From the NCBI RefSeq assembly GCF_004959765.1, contig NZ_SJZD01000012.1, positions 1-64,000 of the forward strand: DNA of 64,000 bases, read 5' to 3'. Numbering within the stretch: position 1 is the first letter of the stretch; the number at the start of each line of letters is the position of its first letter. The notes beneath the pieces are model-generated. The model was not told the DNA's origin, made no database searches, and was given only the letters and a program-made list of their open reading frames with translations. Positions 42,729 through 51,627 of this stretch are shown here, one piece after another. A program made the position numbers and the translations under genes. This stretch comes from Flavobacterium sp. H122. GTDB taxonomy: Bacteria > Bacteroidota > Bacteroidia > Flavobacteriales > Flavobacteriaceae.

Positions 42729-43843
42729 TTCCATTCAACAAGCCTTATTTAACAGGTAAGGAAACACAATATATCGAAGAAGCTGTAAAGTCTGGGAAAA
42801 TTTCAGGCAATGGAATTTTTACACAAAAGTGTCAAACATTCTTCGAAAATAAATACAGTTTTAAAAAAGTATTGTTAACAACTTCTTGTACAGATGCTCT
42901 TGAAATGTGTGCGATTTTAGCAGATATTAAATCTGGAGATGAGGTAATAATTCCAAGTTATACTTTTGTTTCCACCGCATTAGCTTTTGTGAGACAAGGA
43001 GCCAAAGTAATATTTGCTGATTCTTGCAAGAATACTCCTAATATTGATGTTAAAAAAATTGAATCACTTATCACTGATAAAACAAGAGCAATTGTACCGG
43101 TTCATTATGCAGGTATGGCCTGCGAAATGGATGAGATAATGGAAATTGCTAATCGATACAATCTAATTGTAATTGAAGATGCTGCACAAGCTATTGATGC
43201 TTATTATAAAGGAAAACCTTTAGGTTCTATAGGGCATTTAGCTGCTTTTTCATTCCATGAAACTAAAAATATAATAGCTGGCGAAGGAGGTATGATAGTG
43301 GTTAATGATGAACGTTTTATACATCGTACCGAAATAATCTGGGAAAAAGGGACAAATAGAGCAGAGTTTTTCAGAGGCGAAGTAAATAAATATGGATGGG
43401 TGGACACAGGCTCGTCTTTTTTGCCTTCAGAAGTGATTGCTGCTTTTTTATGGGCACAGATTGAAAATATAGATAAAATTCAACAAAGGAGACTGCAGAT
43501 ATGGAAGTTTTACGAGACTGAATTGAAAGATTGGGCTGATTTAAATGATATAGAATTAATCAAAGAAATAGAAGGAGCTTCAAATAATGCACATATGTTT
43601 TATTTAGTTTGTAAATCTATTGGACAAAGAACACAGCTGATAAATCATCTTAAAGAAAATAATATTCATGCCGTTTTTCATTATATAAGTTTGCATTCAA
43701 GTCCGTTTTATATTGAAAAGCATGATGGAAGAATGTTGGTAAATAGTGATAAGTTTACGGATAGATTACTTCGTTTACCTATGTTTTATGAACTGGAAGA
43801 AAAAACTGTTGTTCAAATTATTAAGGAATTTAGAAATGTTTAA
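42725..43843 (+). CDS. wecE: dTDP-4-amino-4,6-dideoxygalactose transaminase (WecE/RffA)
   Basis: A 372-residue DegT-family enzyme matching E. coli WecE block by block: MIPFNKPYLTGKETQYIEEA, LLTTSCTDALEMCAILADIK, GDEVIIPSYTFVSTALAFV, PVHYAGMACEMDEIM, IEDAAQAID, FSFHETKNIIAGEGG (catalytic Lys), WEKGTNRAEFFRGEVNKYGW, and HAVFHYISLHSSP. It makes dTDP-Fuc4N from dTDP-4-keto-6-deoxyglucose and glutamate. ATG 42725 (ATGA overlap with the GNAT scar) is preferred to TTG 42716. The acetyltransferase expected beside it is destroyed, while a WecF-like transferase and another acyltransferase lie 18 kb upstream in the same operon. Confidence 0.93.
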   Translation: MIPFNKPYLTGKETQYIEEAVKSGKISGNGIFTQKCQTFFENKYSFKKVLLTTSCTDALEMCAILADIKSGDEVIIPSYTFVSTALAFVRQGAKVIFADSCKNTPNIDVKKIESLITDKTRAIVPVHYAGMACEMDEIMEIANRYNLIVIEDAAQAIDAYYKGKPLGSIGHLAAFSFHETKNIIAGEGGMIVVNDERFIHRTEIIWEKGTNRAEFFRGEVNKYGWVDTGSSFLPSEVIAAFLWAQIENIDKIQQRRLQIWKFYETELKDWADLNDIELIKEIEGASNNAHMFYLVCKSIGQRTQLINHLKENNIHAVFHYISLHSSPFYIEKHDGRMLVNSDKFTDRLLRLPMFYELEEKTVVQIIKEFRNV

Positions 43844-45116
43844 AATTAGAAAAATAAGATTGCCGTTTTTGCTTTTAATGTTTGGGTTGTTTACAATTTG
43901 TAACTTGATTTATTTAGTTCAAAGTATTAGATTACAGTTGTTAAATAAAGAATGTAATGGAGATGAATATTATTACGAGAATTTATACAGATTAGATCAG
44001 ATAAGTTTGGAAAAGATTACTTCAATACCATCTCAGATCTATGTGTTTATTTCTTCAATATTTAATTTTTTTATTAATGACAGCATTTTATCCACAAGAA
44101 TAGTTTCTGTTGTTAGCGCAGTTTTATTTTTATTTTTCGTCTATAATTTCTTTTTCAAAAGGTTATTAATAGATTCAGTAGAAAAAAGTATTCTTTTTAT
44201 TTTTTTTGGGTCAATTATATTCATAACAAGAAATTGTTTTATAGGAACTTCTGATTTTATGTCAATATGTCTTTTGTTCATTACTTTATGGCAACTAATA
44301 GAGTTTTTTGAAAATGAAAAAGCATTTAACTCCAAAAAGATGCTTTTGATAGGAGCGATATTAGGAATTTCAATTACAGTTAGACCAACCGTATTGTTGG
44401 TTTATCTGGTTTTTTCAATATCACTTTTGTTTTTTAAAAAATATAGATTGGTTATAACTTACAAATTAAAAGAGTTGTTTCTCATAGCTTTCAGTTCACT
44501 TTTTTTAATAATATTAATTAATTTATACCCCGTTATTCATGAACACAAAATTGTTTTAGATGTGAAAGAAATACCTAAAGAAACAGGTGTGAATTGGTTA
44601 CAGAGAAATTATTTGATGGCAAAATTTTGGGATAATGGAAGTTTAGATAAAGGAAATTGGCTGTCTACTCAAGATGTTATTGATTATAAAATGAAAAATC
44701 CAAATGCTTTTATACCAAAGGATAATTTTGAAATTCTAATGCAGGAGCCGGGTTTGTATGCACGGCAAATGACTAGAATGTTTGTAAAGGCAAATTATAC
44801 ATATTTCCGCTTTATGTATCTTTTTTTTCCAATTTTATGGCTTATTTTTTTCCCAGTATTTAAAAAAAATAATTTGTCAAAAGAAACAGATAAATATAAG
44901 TTAATAATTTTAACATTGTTTTTGAGTACTTTATTTTTTTCTTTTATGGCTATAAAAATGTTTGAACCTAGATGGGTAGTTGCCATACTTTTAGTGTATG
45001 CTTTATTTTCCATAGAGTATTTGATAAAATTTAAACAAGAAAAAAGGTATTTAGTGTATTCTATATCTTCTGTTTTAGGTATTATTATGTTTTTAAATAC
45101 TTTTTTAGGAAATTAG
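43836..45116 (+). CDS. GT-C-type membrane glycosyltransferase
   Basis: A 426-residue polytopic protein with about ten hydrophobic helices. A short periplasmic loop after the first helix contains CNGDEYYYENLYRL, with the acidic D-E pair expected for a GT39/ArnT-like GT-C catalytic loop. A soluble part at about 250-330 (WLQRNYLMAKFWDNGSLDKG; LMQEPGLYARQMTRMFVKAN) precedes the last helices. ATG 43836 overlaps the wecE end by 8 bases and is preferred to the upstream ATG 43746 inside wecE. It could use the polyprenyl-phosphate sugar made by the GtrB-type enzyme at 41676 for periplasmic decoration. Confidence 0.72.
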   Translation: MFKIRKIRLPFLLLMFGLFTICNLIYLVQSIRLQLLNKECNGDEYYYENLYRLDQISLEKITSIPSQIYVFISSIFNFFINDSILSTRIVSVVSAVLFLFFVYNFFFKRLLIDSVEKSILFIFFGSIIFITRNCFIGTSDFMSICLLFITLWQLIEFFENEKAFNSKKMLLIGAILGISITVRPTVLLVYLVFSISLLFFKKYRLVITYKLKELFLIAFSSLFLIILINLYPVIHEHKIVLDVKEIPKETGVNWLQRNYLMAKFWDNGSLDKGNWLSTQDVIDYKMKNPNAFIPKDNFEILMQEPGLYARQMTRMFVKANYTYFRFMYLFFPILWLIFFPVFKKNNLSKETDKYKLIILTLFLSTLFFSFMAIKMFEPRWVVAILLVYALFSIEYLIKFKQEKRYLVYSISSVLGIIMFLNTFLGN

Positions 45117-45119
45117 TTA

Positions 45120-46175
45120 ATGAAAAAAATAGCCATAGTTTGCCAATATGAATTGTTGCCCACCCGTATAGGGGGTATGGATTATTTTTTCTGGGCATTT
45201 CAAAAGGAATGTAACCGTTTAGGAATTGTGATTGATTGGTACTTTCCTAATCAGGCTAATTTTGGTGAATATGCTGGTTTCAATATAATTGCAGGTAAAA
45301 ATCCAGAGTTAAAAATTATTGAGAATTGTAAAAAGAATGAGTATGAGATCATCATGACTCATTTTGTTGAATTGTGTACTTCTTTTTTCAAAGAATTAAA
45401 GAAATGTTCAAATGCTCAGATTATTGCTGTAGATCATAACCCCAGACCGTTAAATGGATATCCTTTTAAAAAGAAAATGATAAAAAAAATAAAAGGTATT
45501 TTATATAGTAAATATATTGATCTTTTTATAGGTGTTTCTGAATATACTAAAAAGGAGATTCTCAATGACTTTGGGAAGCACATACTTAATAAGACTAAAG
45601 TTATTTACAATGGTGTTGTTACAACTGATATAACAAAAAGGGAATTCAGGAATTATACCAATCCTTCTTTTTTAGTGGTGTCACATCTCAGAGAATCGAA
45701 AGGAATTCAAGATTTAATAAAAGCCGTTACTGCCTTGTCAGTTGAAACTAAAAAAGATTTGAAAATAGATGTTTATGGTGATGGCCCCTATAAAGATTAC
45801 TTGTTGGATTTGTGCGGTAAACTAAATGTAAAGGATAATTTTAATTTTAAAGGAAGTTCTGGTGATATAAAAAGAGTTTTGGCTGATTATGATTATTTGT
45901 TGCACCCAACACATATGGAATGCTTTAGTCTGACCATTTTGGAAAGTTTAACTGCAAATGTTCCGGTAATTACCACTCCAGTAGGTGGAAACGAAGAAGT
46001 AATTTCAAATACCGGGAATGGCTTAATATTTCCTGTGCAGAATAGTCAGGTATTAAGTGAAATTATTGAAAAACTTTATAAAGGTCAAATCCAAATAAAA
46101 GAAGATACCAGAGAGCTGATTGAAAAACAATTTTCAATCGAAAAAATGGTTCAAAACTATATTGATTTATTATGA
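45120..46175 (+). CDS. GT4-family glycosyltransferase
   Basis: A 351-residue GT-B enzyme with the N-terminal glycine-rich loop ELLPTRIGGMDYFFWAFQKE, the mid-protein IGVSEYTKKEIL and VIYNGV (the usual hinge), C-terminal VVSHLRESKGIQDLIKAVTA, and donor-site HPTHMECFSLTILESLTANV then PVITTPVGGNEEVI (the E-x7-E motif of GT4). Retaining transferase; sugar unknown. Stop and next start overlap (ATGA). Confidence 0.9.
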   Translation: MKKIAIVCQYELLPTRIGGMDYFFWAFQKECNRLGIVIDWYFPNQANFGEYAGFNIIAGKNPELKIIENCKKNEYEIIMTHFVELCTSFFKELKKCSNAQIIAVDHNPRPLNGYPFKKKMIKKIKGILYSKYIDLFIGVSEYTKKEILNDFGKHILNKTKVIYNGVVTTDITKREFRNYTNPSFLVVSHLRESKGIQDLIKAVTALSVETKKDLKIDVYGDGPYKDYLLDLCGKLNVKDNFNFKGSSGDIKRVLADYDYLLHPTHMECFSLTILESLTANVPVITTPVGGNEEVISNTGNGLIFPVQNSQVLSEIIEKLYKGQIQIKEDTRELIEKQFSIEKMVQNYIDLL

Positions 46176-47323
46176 AAATTGGATTTTTAACGCCGGAATA
46201 TCCATCGGTCAAATTTGGGGCATCAGGAGGGATAGGTACCAGTATATACGGATTATGTCAGGGATTATTGATTACAGGTCATACACCTGTCGTAATTATT
46301 TACGGACAGCCTGAAGATAAAGTGTTTCAAGATCAGGGAATTACTTTTTATTGTGTTAAAAATGTAAAGTTTAAAGGTCTGTCATGGTGGTTCTCACGAA
46401 AAAAAATAGAAAAACTAATCAATCGGTTATATGACGAAAATATAATTGATTTAATTGAAGCTCCGGATTGGACAGGAATTACTTCTTTTATCCAGCCTAA
46501 AAAATGTCCGATTTTAATCCGTTTAAATGGTAGTGATACCTATTTCTGTCATTTAGATAAAAGACCAGTTAAGTTTTGGAATAAATTTCATGAAAAAAGG
46601 GCCTTAAAAATGGCTGATAAACATGCTTCGGTAAGTAAATTTACTGCAGACCTGACAAATGAGCTTTTTCGTTTAAATATTGATTTTGAAATTGTTCCAA
46701 ACGGTGTAAATGTGAAAGATTTCAGTAATCCGGATAAGAGTTTGAAAAAAGCTTTATCGATTCTTTATTTTGGTACTCTGATCCGAAAAAAAGGATTGTT
46801 GGAATTACCTTTGATTTTTAATGAAGTTATAAAAGAATTACCAGAGGCAAAATTGATTTTAGTTGGAAGAGATTCGCCTGATATCAGTACTAAAAATACT
46901 TCAACATGGAAAATGATGGAAGGTTTGTTTTCTAAAGAAGCAAAAGAAAAAGTTGAATATGCTGGAGGTGTATCTTATGACAAAGTAAAGCAATATATAG
47001 ATGAAGCTTCCGTTTGTGTTTTTCCGTCTTTTGCTGAAGCACTGCCAGTTTCATGGTTGGAAGCAATGACTATGAAAAAAGCGATTGTAGCCTCAAATAT
47101 AGGCTGGGCAAAAGAAATGATTGAAGATGAAAAAGAAGGTTTCTTGGTAAATCCCAAAGAACATAATTTATATGCACAAAAAATTCTAAAATTATTTCTG
47201 GATGAAGAGTTGAATGCTTCTTTTGGTGAAAAAGCTTTAGAAAAAGTAAAATCAACTTTTGACAGTACAAGAGTCATTGAGAAAAATTTGTCGATTTATA
47301 AGAGTATTATCAGGAAAAATTGA
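46172..47323 (+). CDS. GT4-family glycosyltransferase
   Basis: A 383-residue GT-B enzyme with KIGFLTPEYPSVKFGASGGI and GTSIYGLCQGLLITGH (acceptor-side loop), VSKFTADLT, IVPNGVNVKDF, ILYFGTLIRKKGLLELPLIF, LILVGRDSP, and donor-site VFPSFAEALPVSWLEAMTMK. The following 101 bases hold a small GACAA/TTGTC stem (47344-47362) but no convincing terminator or promoter. Confidence 0.9.
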   Translation: MKIGFLTPEYPSVKFGASGGIGTSIYGLCQGLLITGHTPVVIIYGQPEDKVFQDQGITFYCVKNVKFKGLSWWFSRKKIEKLINRLYDENIIDLIEAPDWTGITSFIQPKKCPILIRLNGSDTYFCHLDKRPVKFWNKFHEKRALKMADKHASVSKFTADLTNELFRLNIDFEIVPNGVNVKDFSNPDKSLKKALSILYFGTLIRKKGLLELPLIFNEVIKELPEAKLILVGRDSPDISTKNTSTWKMMEGLFSKEAKEKVEYAGGVSYDKVKQYIDEASVCVFPSFAEALPVSWLEAMTMKKAIVASNIGWAKEMIEDEKEGFLVNPKEHNLYAQKILKLFLDEELNASFGEKALEKVKSTFDSTRVIEKNLSIYKSIIRKN

Positions 47324-47424
47324 GAGGGATTTAATTTAAAATTAGACAATTTTTTATTTTGTCCAAGTTGTTTACAAAACTATAATGGTTATTACCGTTG
47401 TATAGCCTCAAATAATTTACATTT

Positions 47425-48951
47425 ATGAAAACATATACCACATCTAAAGGTGAGATACTATATTATTTCGGAGAACCTGATGTTACTGTTCTTGAAGATT
47501 TAACGAATGGTGTTGGGGATTTATGGCACAGTGGTTTAGAAATGGGTTATGCCGGTTTATTCCCTGAGTTAATTTACCAAACAGCAACTTTTTGGTGGTA
47601 TTTGAATGATTTTTTTAATAATAAAAAAACAATCAGTTGGAGAGTGCCTTCAAATGCATTTGTTATTAAAAAGTCTTTATGGGATTTGTTGGGAGGTTTT
47701 GATTCTGATTATCAAACGAATACAATGAAAGGGGTCGATTTGGGTTACAGAGCTTTGAGAGAGTCTCATGCTGTGCCATTGTACATAAAAGGTCTTTTTA
47801 AAGAAGAGAATTCTTTAGTAGAAAAGATTAGTAATCTTGATAGGTATTTGTTTTTTAAAAAGCATTTTAAAAAAGAGCATAGTTTATACATGCTTTTCTG
47901 TAAAGGTTTTTGGAAATTCAGCGAATGGGATGCCTATAGAAAAGCTGGTAAGTATAATCGTATAACAACAAATACGTTTGGTGTTAGAGCATTGAATCCA
48001 TTAGAAGGAAGACCAACTGTAAGTTATATTATTCCAACAATGTTACGACAGGATTTTACCTGTCAATTATTAAATACATTGGCGAAACAAACATATCCGC
48101 CATCACAGGTGGTAATTGTTGATGCAACTCCTGAGGATAAAAGAACTGAAAATGTTTATAATCAGGAAAAATATCCTTTTGAATTAGTGGTGGAATGGCA
48201 ACAAACCAAGGGAAGTTGCAGAGCCCGGAATGAGGCAATTCAATTGTGTAACGGAGACTATTTTGTTTTTGGAGATGATGATATTTTGATTCCTCAGGAT
48301 TTTATCGAAAATCATATCCGTTTTTTACAGACTTACAAAGTGGAAGCTTGCAATGGTTTGGATATTAGAGCCGATCATCCGCAACAGACATTAAAGGATT
48401 TAGAAAGTAAATTGAAAATCCTAGGGAAAGATAGATGGAAAGCCGGTGCAACAGCTAGTTTTAGTAATGCAAACTCTTGTGTGAAAAAAGAATGGGTGGA
48501 AAAACTGATAGGGAACGATATTAATTTTGACGGAGGATATGGTGAAGATTCAGATTTTGGTTTTAGATTGATAAAAGAAGGGGCTATAGTAATGCATAAT
48601 CCCTTTGCTGTTAATCTACACCTAAAACCTGCAACCGGAGGATATCGTTGGTGGGGGGCACAGGCAAAAATAACGGGAAAAAAAAGAAAGAAACAGCCTT
48701 GGGAATTGGATGTCCCGGTTGGGTGGATAAGACCGGTTCCCAGTCCAACGGTTTTATATGGTATTTACAAGCATTTTCCTTTAAATCAGGTCATGGAATA
48801 CCGTAATAAATATTTCTTTTTATACCTTTTCAAAGGAAGTAAGTTGGGTTTTATTACCAGATTAATGAAATTACCGCATCGATTATGGCAATTCAAAAAA
48901 GCACAATTTTATGTTGAAAAATTAATAAATCTAGGGCCTAGATATAATTAA
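47425..48951 (+). CDS. two-part GT2 glycosyltransferase with N-terminal half-domain
   Basis: A 508-residue protein. The C-terminal ~310 residues are a full GT2 catalytic domain with TVSYIIPTMLRQDFTCQLLN, VVIVDATPEDKRTENV, GSCRARNEAIQLCNGDYFVF then GDDDIL (metal site), and FDGGYGEDSDFGFRLIKEGA. The N-terminal ~190 residues look like the acceptor half of a second GT2 without its donor half: WRVPSNAFVIKKSLWDLLGG then FDSDYQTNTMKGVDLGYRAL. This is longer than a usual single-domain GT2. The gene may be a truncated bifunctional transferase, or the N-terminal piece may help substrate binding. Confidence 0.83.
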   Translation: MKTYTTSKGEILYYFGEPDVTVLEDLTNGVGDLWHSGLEMGYAGLFPELIYQTATFWWYLNDFFNNKKTISWRVPSNAFVIKKSLWDLLGGFDSDYQTNTMKGVDLGYRALRESHAVPLYIKGLFKEENSLVEKISNLDRYLFFKKHFKKEHSLYMLFCKGFWKFSEWDAYRKAGKYNRITTNTFGVRALNPLEGRPTVSYIIPTMLRQDFTCQLLNTLAKQTYPPSQVVIVDATPEDKRTENVYNQEKYPFELVVEWQQTKGSCRARNEAIQLCNGDYFVFGDDDILIPQDFIENHIRFLQTYKVEACNGLDIRADHPQQTLKDLESKLKILGKDRWKAGATASFSNANSCVKKEWVEKLIGNDINFDGGYGEDSDFGFRLIKEGAIVMHNPFAVNLHLKPATGGYRWWGAQAKITGKKRKKQPWELDVPVGWIRPVPSPTVLYGIYKHFPLNQVMEYRNKYFFLYLFKGSKLGFITRLMKLPHRLWQFKKAQFYVEKLINLGPRYN

Positions 48952-48955
48952 CAAT

Positions 48956-49948
48956 ATGAGAATTTCATTAATAATATGTACATATCAAAGACCGGATTCT
49001 TTGTTTCAGTTACTGCAGTCGATAGTTCTTCAATCAGTTTATCCGGATGAGATTTTAATCGTAGACGGTTCTGTAGATGATAAGACTTCGGTGATGATTT
49101 CTGAAAAACATTGGGATAATTTACAGTATCATAAAGTTCCTGTTGAGCACAGAGGATTGACAAAACAAAGAAATTATGGAATTGAAAGAGTTTCTTCACA
49201 AACAGATGTAGTTTGTTTTTTGGATGATGATACCATTTTATCAAAAAATTACTTTGAAGAAATTATAAAGACATATGATCAATTCCCCAATGCTCTGGGT
49301 GTAGGTGGATATATAACAAATGAAGTGAATTGGGAATTTAAAGGAACAGATTTTGTGCCCGCTGTTAATCAATTCAAATTTGAAGGCTGGGTAAGAAAAG
49401 ATGGGTCTAGGTTTGTTTTTAGAAAAAAACTTGGATTGGATGCTGATAAGCAACCTGGCTATCTGCCTGAATTTTCTCACGGTCGCAGTATTAGTTTTTT
49501 ACCTCCTTCAGGAAAAATTTATCAAGTTGAACAGTTAATGGGAGGTGTGTCTTCGTTTAGGAAAGAAGTGTTTGAAAAATTAAAGTTTTCGACTTATTTC
49601 GAAGGATATGGATTGTATGAAGATGCCGATTTTACCTTGAGACTTTCAAAGCATGGTGATTTATATGTTAATACAGCAGCTCAATTAGAACACCATCATC
49701 ATCCTTCAGGAAGGCCCAATCAGTATCATTATGGTAAAATGGTGGTTTGTAATGGTTGGTATGTATGGAGAGTAAAGTATTCTTGTCCTTCATTAAAAGC
49801 AAAATTAAAATGGCATGCTATTACTATTTTATTGACTTTAATCAGAGCTACTAATGTTGTAACAGGTAAACAAAAAAAAGCTGCTTTTACTGAAACTTTA
49901 GGAAGAATTGTGGGGTGGTTTAGTATATTTGTAAAAAAGCCTCAATAG
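48956..49948 (+). CDS. GT2-family glycosyltransferase
   Basis: A 330-residue enzyme with RISLIICTYQRPDSLFQLLQ, ILIVDGSVDDKTSVMI, HRGLTKQRNYGIERVSSQTD, VVCFLDDDTILS (metal site), and acceptor-side FEGYGLYEDADFTLRLSKHG with a His-rich strand QLEHHHHPSGRPNQYHYGKM. It is 4 bases from the previous stop and 1 base from the next start. Specificity is unknown. Confidence 0.9.
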   Translation: MRISLIICTYQRPDSLFQLLQSIVLQSVYPDEILIVDGSVDDKTSVMISEKHWDNLQYHKVPVEHRGLTKQRNYGIERVSSQTDVVCFLDDDTILSKNYFEEIIKTYDQFPNALGVGGYITNEVNWEFKGTDFVPAVNQFKFEGWVRKDGSRFVFRKKLGLDADKQPGYLPEFSHGRSISFLPPSGKIYQVEQLMGGVSSFRKEVFEKLKFSTYFEGYGLYEDADFTLRLSKHGDLYVNTAAQLEHHHHPSGRPNQYHYGKMVVCNGWYVWRVKYSCPSLKAKLKWHAITILLTLIRATNVVTGKQKKAAFTETLGRIVGWFSIFVKKPQ

Positions 49949-49949
49949 G

Positions 49950-50504
49950 ATGTCACTTCTGAAAATAATAGAATCGGATTTTAGAAAATATAAAAAATAC
50001 GGAGGTAATTTTTTTGCGATAGTATTTTTTACACAGGGTTTTTGGGCTGTTTTTCAATTTAGAATTGCTAGTGGTGTTTATAAAAATGTCAAAGTCCCTA
50101 TACTTCGTCAGATATTACTTTTCTTTTGTCTATTATGGCAAAAACTTGTAGAAATTACTACCGGTATTTCAATACCGGCTTCCTCTAAAATTGGCGATTC
50201 TTTTTATATTGGACATTTTGGAGGTATAATTTTAAATTCAAAAACAATTATTGGAAATAATTGTAATATCTCTCAGGGAGTCACTATAGGAGTTTCAGGA
50301 CAAGGGGAAAACAGAGGAGTTCCTATTATTAAAGATAATGTATATATAGGAGCCAACTCAGTTGTAGCAGGCAATATTGTCGTTGGGAATAATGCTTTGA
50401 TAGGTGCATGTTCATTGATAAACAATGATGTTGAGGATAATAGTGTTATGGTTGGGGTGCCGGCAGTTAAAATTTCCGAAAAAGGTTCTAAAGGATATAT
50501 CTAA
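49950..50504 (+). CDS. CysE-like O-acetyltransferase (hexapeptide repeat)
   Basis: A 184-residue left-handed beta-helix acyltransferase with ISIPASSKIGDSFYIGHFGG (catalytic His), NCNISQGVTIGVSGQGENRG, VPIIKDNVYIGANSVVAGNI and VMVGVPAVKI. The N-terminal ~60 residues are hydrophobic (FAIVFFTQGFWAVFQFRIAS), unlike true serine acetyltransferases of cysteine synthesis. It is more likely a glycan O-acetyltransferase (WbbJ/NeuO-like). It is embedded in the transferase operon with a one-base overlap downstream. Confidence 0.85.
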   Translation: MSLLKIIESDFRKYKKYGGNFFAIVFFTQGFWAVFQFRIASGVYKNVKVPILRQILLFFCLLWQKLVEITTGISIPASSKIGDSFYIGHFGGIILNSKTIIGNNCNISQGVTIGVSGQGENRGVPIIKDNVYIGANSVVAGNIVVGNNALIGACSLINNDVEDNSVMVGVPAVKISEKGSKGYI

Positions 50505-51622
50505 TGAAGTTCTTGATTGTTACTAATGCACCAATTATTCAAAAGCACAATGAAAATTTTGCCTATAGTCCTTATGTAAATGAAATGATAATATGGGCAA
50601 AACACATTGAAAAGATTGCTTTCTGTTGTCCTCGATGGAAAAATGAAAAGGGATTACTAATATCGAAAATTCCTTTTCAAGTAAATAATTTTTTCTGGCT
50701 TTCTGATTTTGATATTAAATCTTTTAAATCCATTATAAAGGCTATTGTTGGTATTCCAGTAAATTTCTTAATTATTTTTAGAGCAATGTTGTGGGCAGAT
50801 CATATTCATCTTAGGTGTCCTGGGAATATTGGTCTTCTAGCTTGTTTTGTGCAAATTCTTTTTCCTTTTAAGAAAAAAACAGCCAAATATGCCGGTAATT
50901 GGGATCCAAAAGCAAAACAGCCGTGGACGTATCGTCTTCAAAAGTGGATTTTATCTAATACATTTTTAACAAGAAATATGCAGGTGCTTGTATATGGAGA
51001 ATGGCCATGCCAAACAAAAAACATTAAACCTTTTTTTACAGCAAGTTATAGTATAAAAGATTTGAAGGAAACTGTTCAAGAAAGAAAGTTAGATAGTAAA
51101 ATCAATTTTTTATTTGTTGGTACTTTATCCCCCGGGAAAAGACCCATTTATGCAATAAAATTGATTCAAAAACTTAAAAATGAAGGTTTTGATATTCATT
51201 TGAGTGTTTTAGGAGACGGAAAGGAAAAAGGCAAAATTGTACGTTATATCGAAGAAAATAATTTGAAGGAATCAATCACATTGCATGGAAATAAGACTTC
51301 TGAAGAAGTGAAAATCTGGTATTTGAAAAGTGATTTTCTTATTTTGCCTTCTAAAAGTGAAGGTTGGCCAAAAGTAGTAGCTGAGGCCATGTTTTGGGGT
51401 TGTGTGCCGTTGGCAACATCTATTTCCTGTGTTCCATATATGTTGGATTATGGTAAAAGAGGAGGTTTGCTAAGATTAGAACTGGATAATGATGTCAAAA
51501 TGATTCTTGAACTAATGAAAAATCATGAAAAATATGACGAAATGAGCAAAAATGCTCTGGGATGGTCCAGGAAGTATACCACTGAATATTTTGAAAGTGA
51601 AATTGTTAATTTGGTACGGTAG
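50504..51622 (+). CDS. GT4-like glycosyltransferase
   Basis: A 372-residue GT-B enzyme. The N-terminal half has HIEKIAFCCPRWKNEKGLLI and ADHIHLRCPGNIGLLACFVQ. The C-terminal half has INFLFVGTLSPGKRPIYAIK, LSVLGDGKEKGKIVRYIEEN, NKTSEEVKIWYLKSDFLILP and SKSEGWPKVVAEAMFWGCVP (the donor-binding E-x7-E block). Retaining type; sugar unknown. Confidence 0.88.
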   Translation: MKFLIVTNAPIIQKHNENFAYSPYVNEMIIWAKHIEKIAFCCPRWKNEKGLLISKIPFQVNNFFWLSDFDIKSFKSIIKAIVGIPVNFLIIFRAMLWADHIHLRCPGNIGLLACFVQILFPFKKKTAKYAGNWDPKAKQPWTYRLQKWILSNTFLTRNMQVLVYGEWPCQTKNIKPFFTASYSIKDLKETVQERKLDSKINFLFVGTLSPGKRPIYAIKLIQKLKNEGFDIHLSVLGDGKEKGKIVRYIEENNLKESITLHGNKTSEEVKIWYLKSDFLILPSKSEGWPKVVAEAMFWGCVPLATSISCVPYMLDYGKRGGLLRLELDNDVKMILELMKNHEKYDEMSKNALGWSRKYTTEYFESEIVNLVR

Positions 51623-51627
51623 ATAAA

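Noticed and set aside
47344-47362. GACAA/TTGTC stem after the GT4 gene as an intra-operon terminator
   Set aside because: 5-bp stem with AT loop, no T tract in the right place; too weak to report as a terminator.
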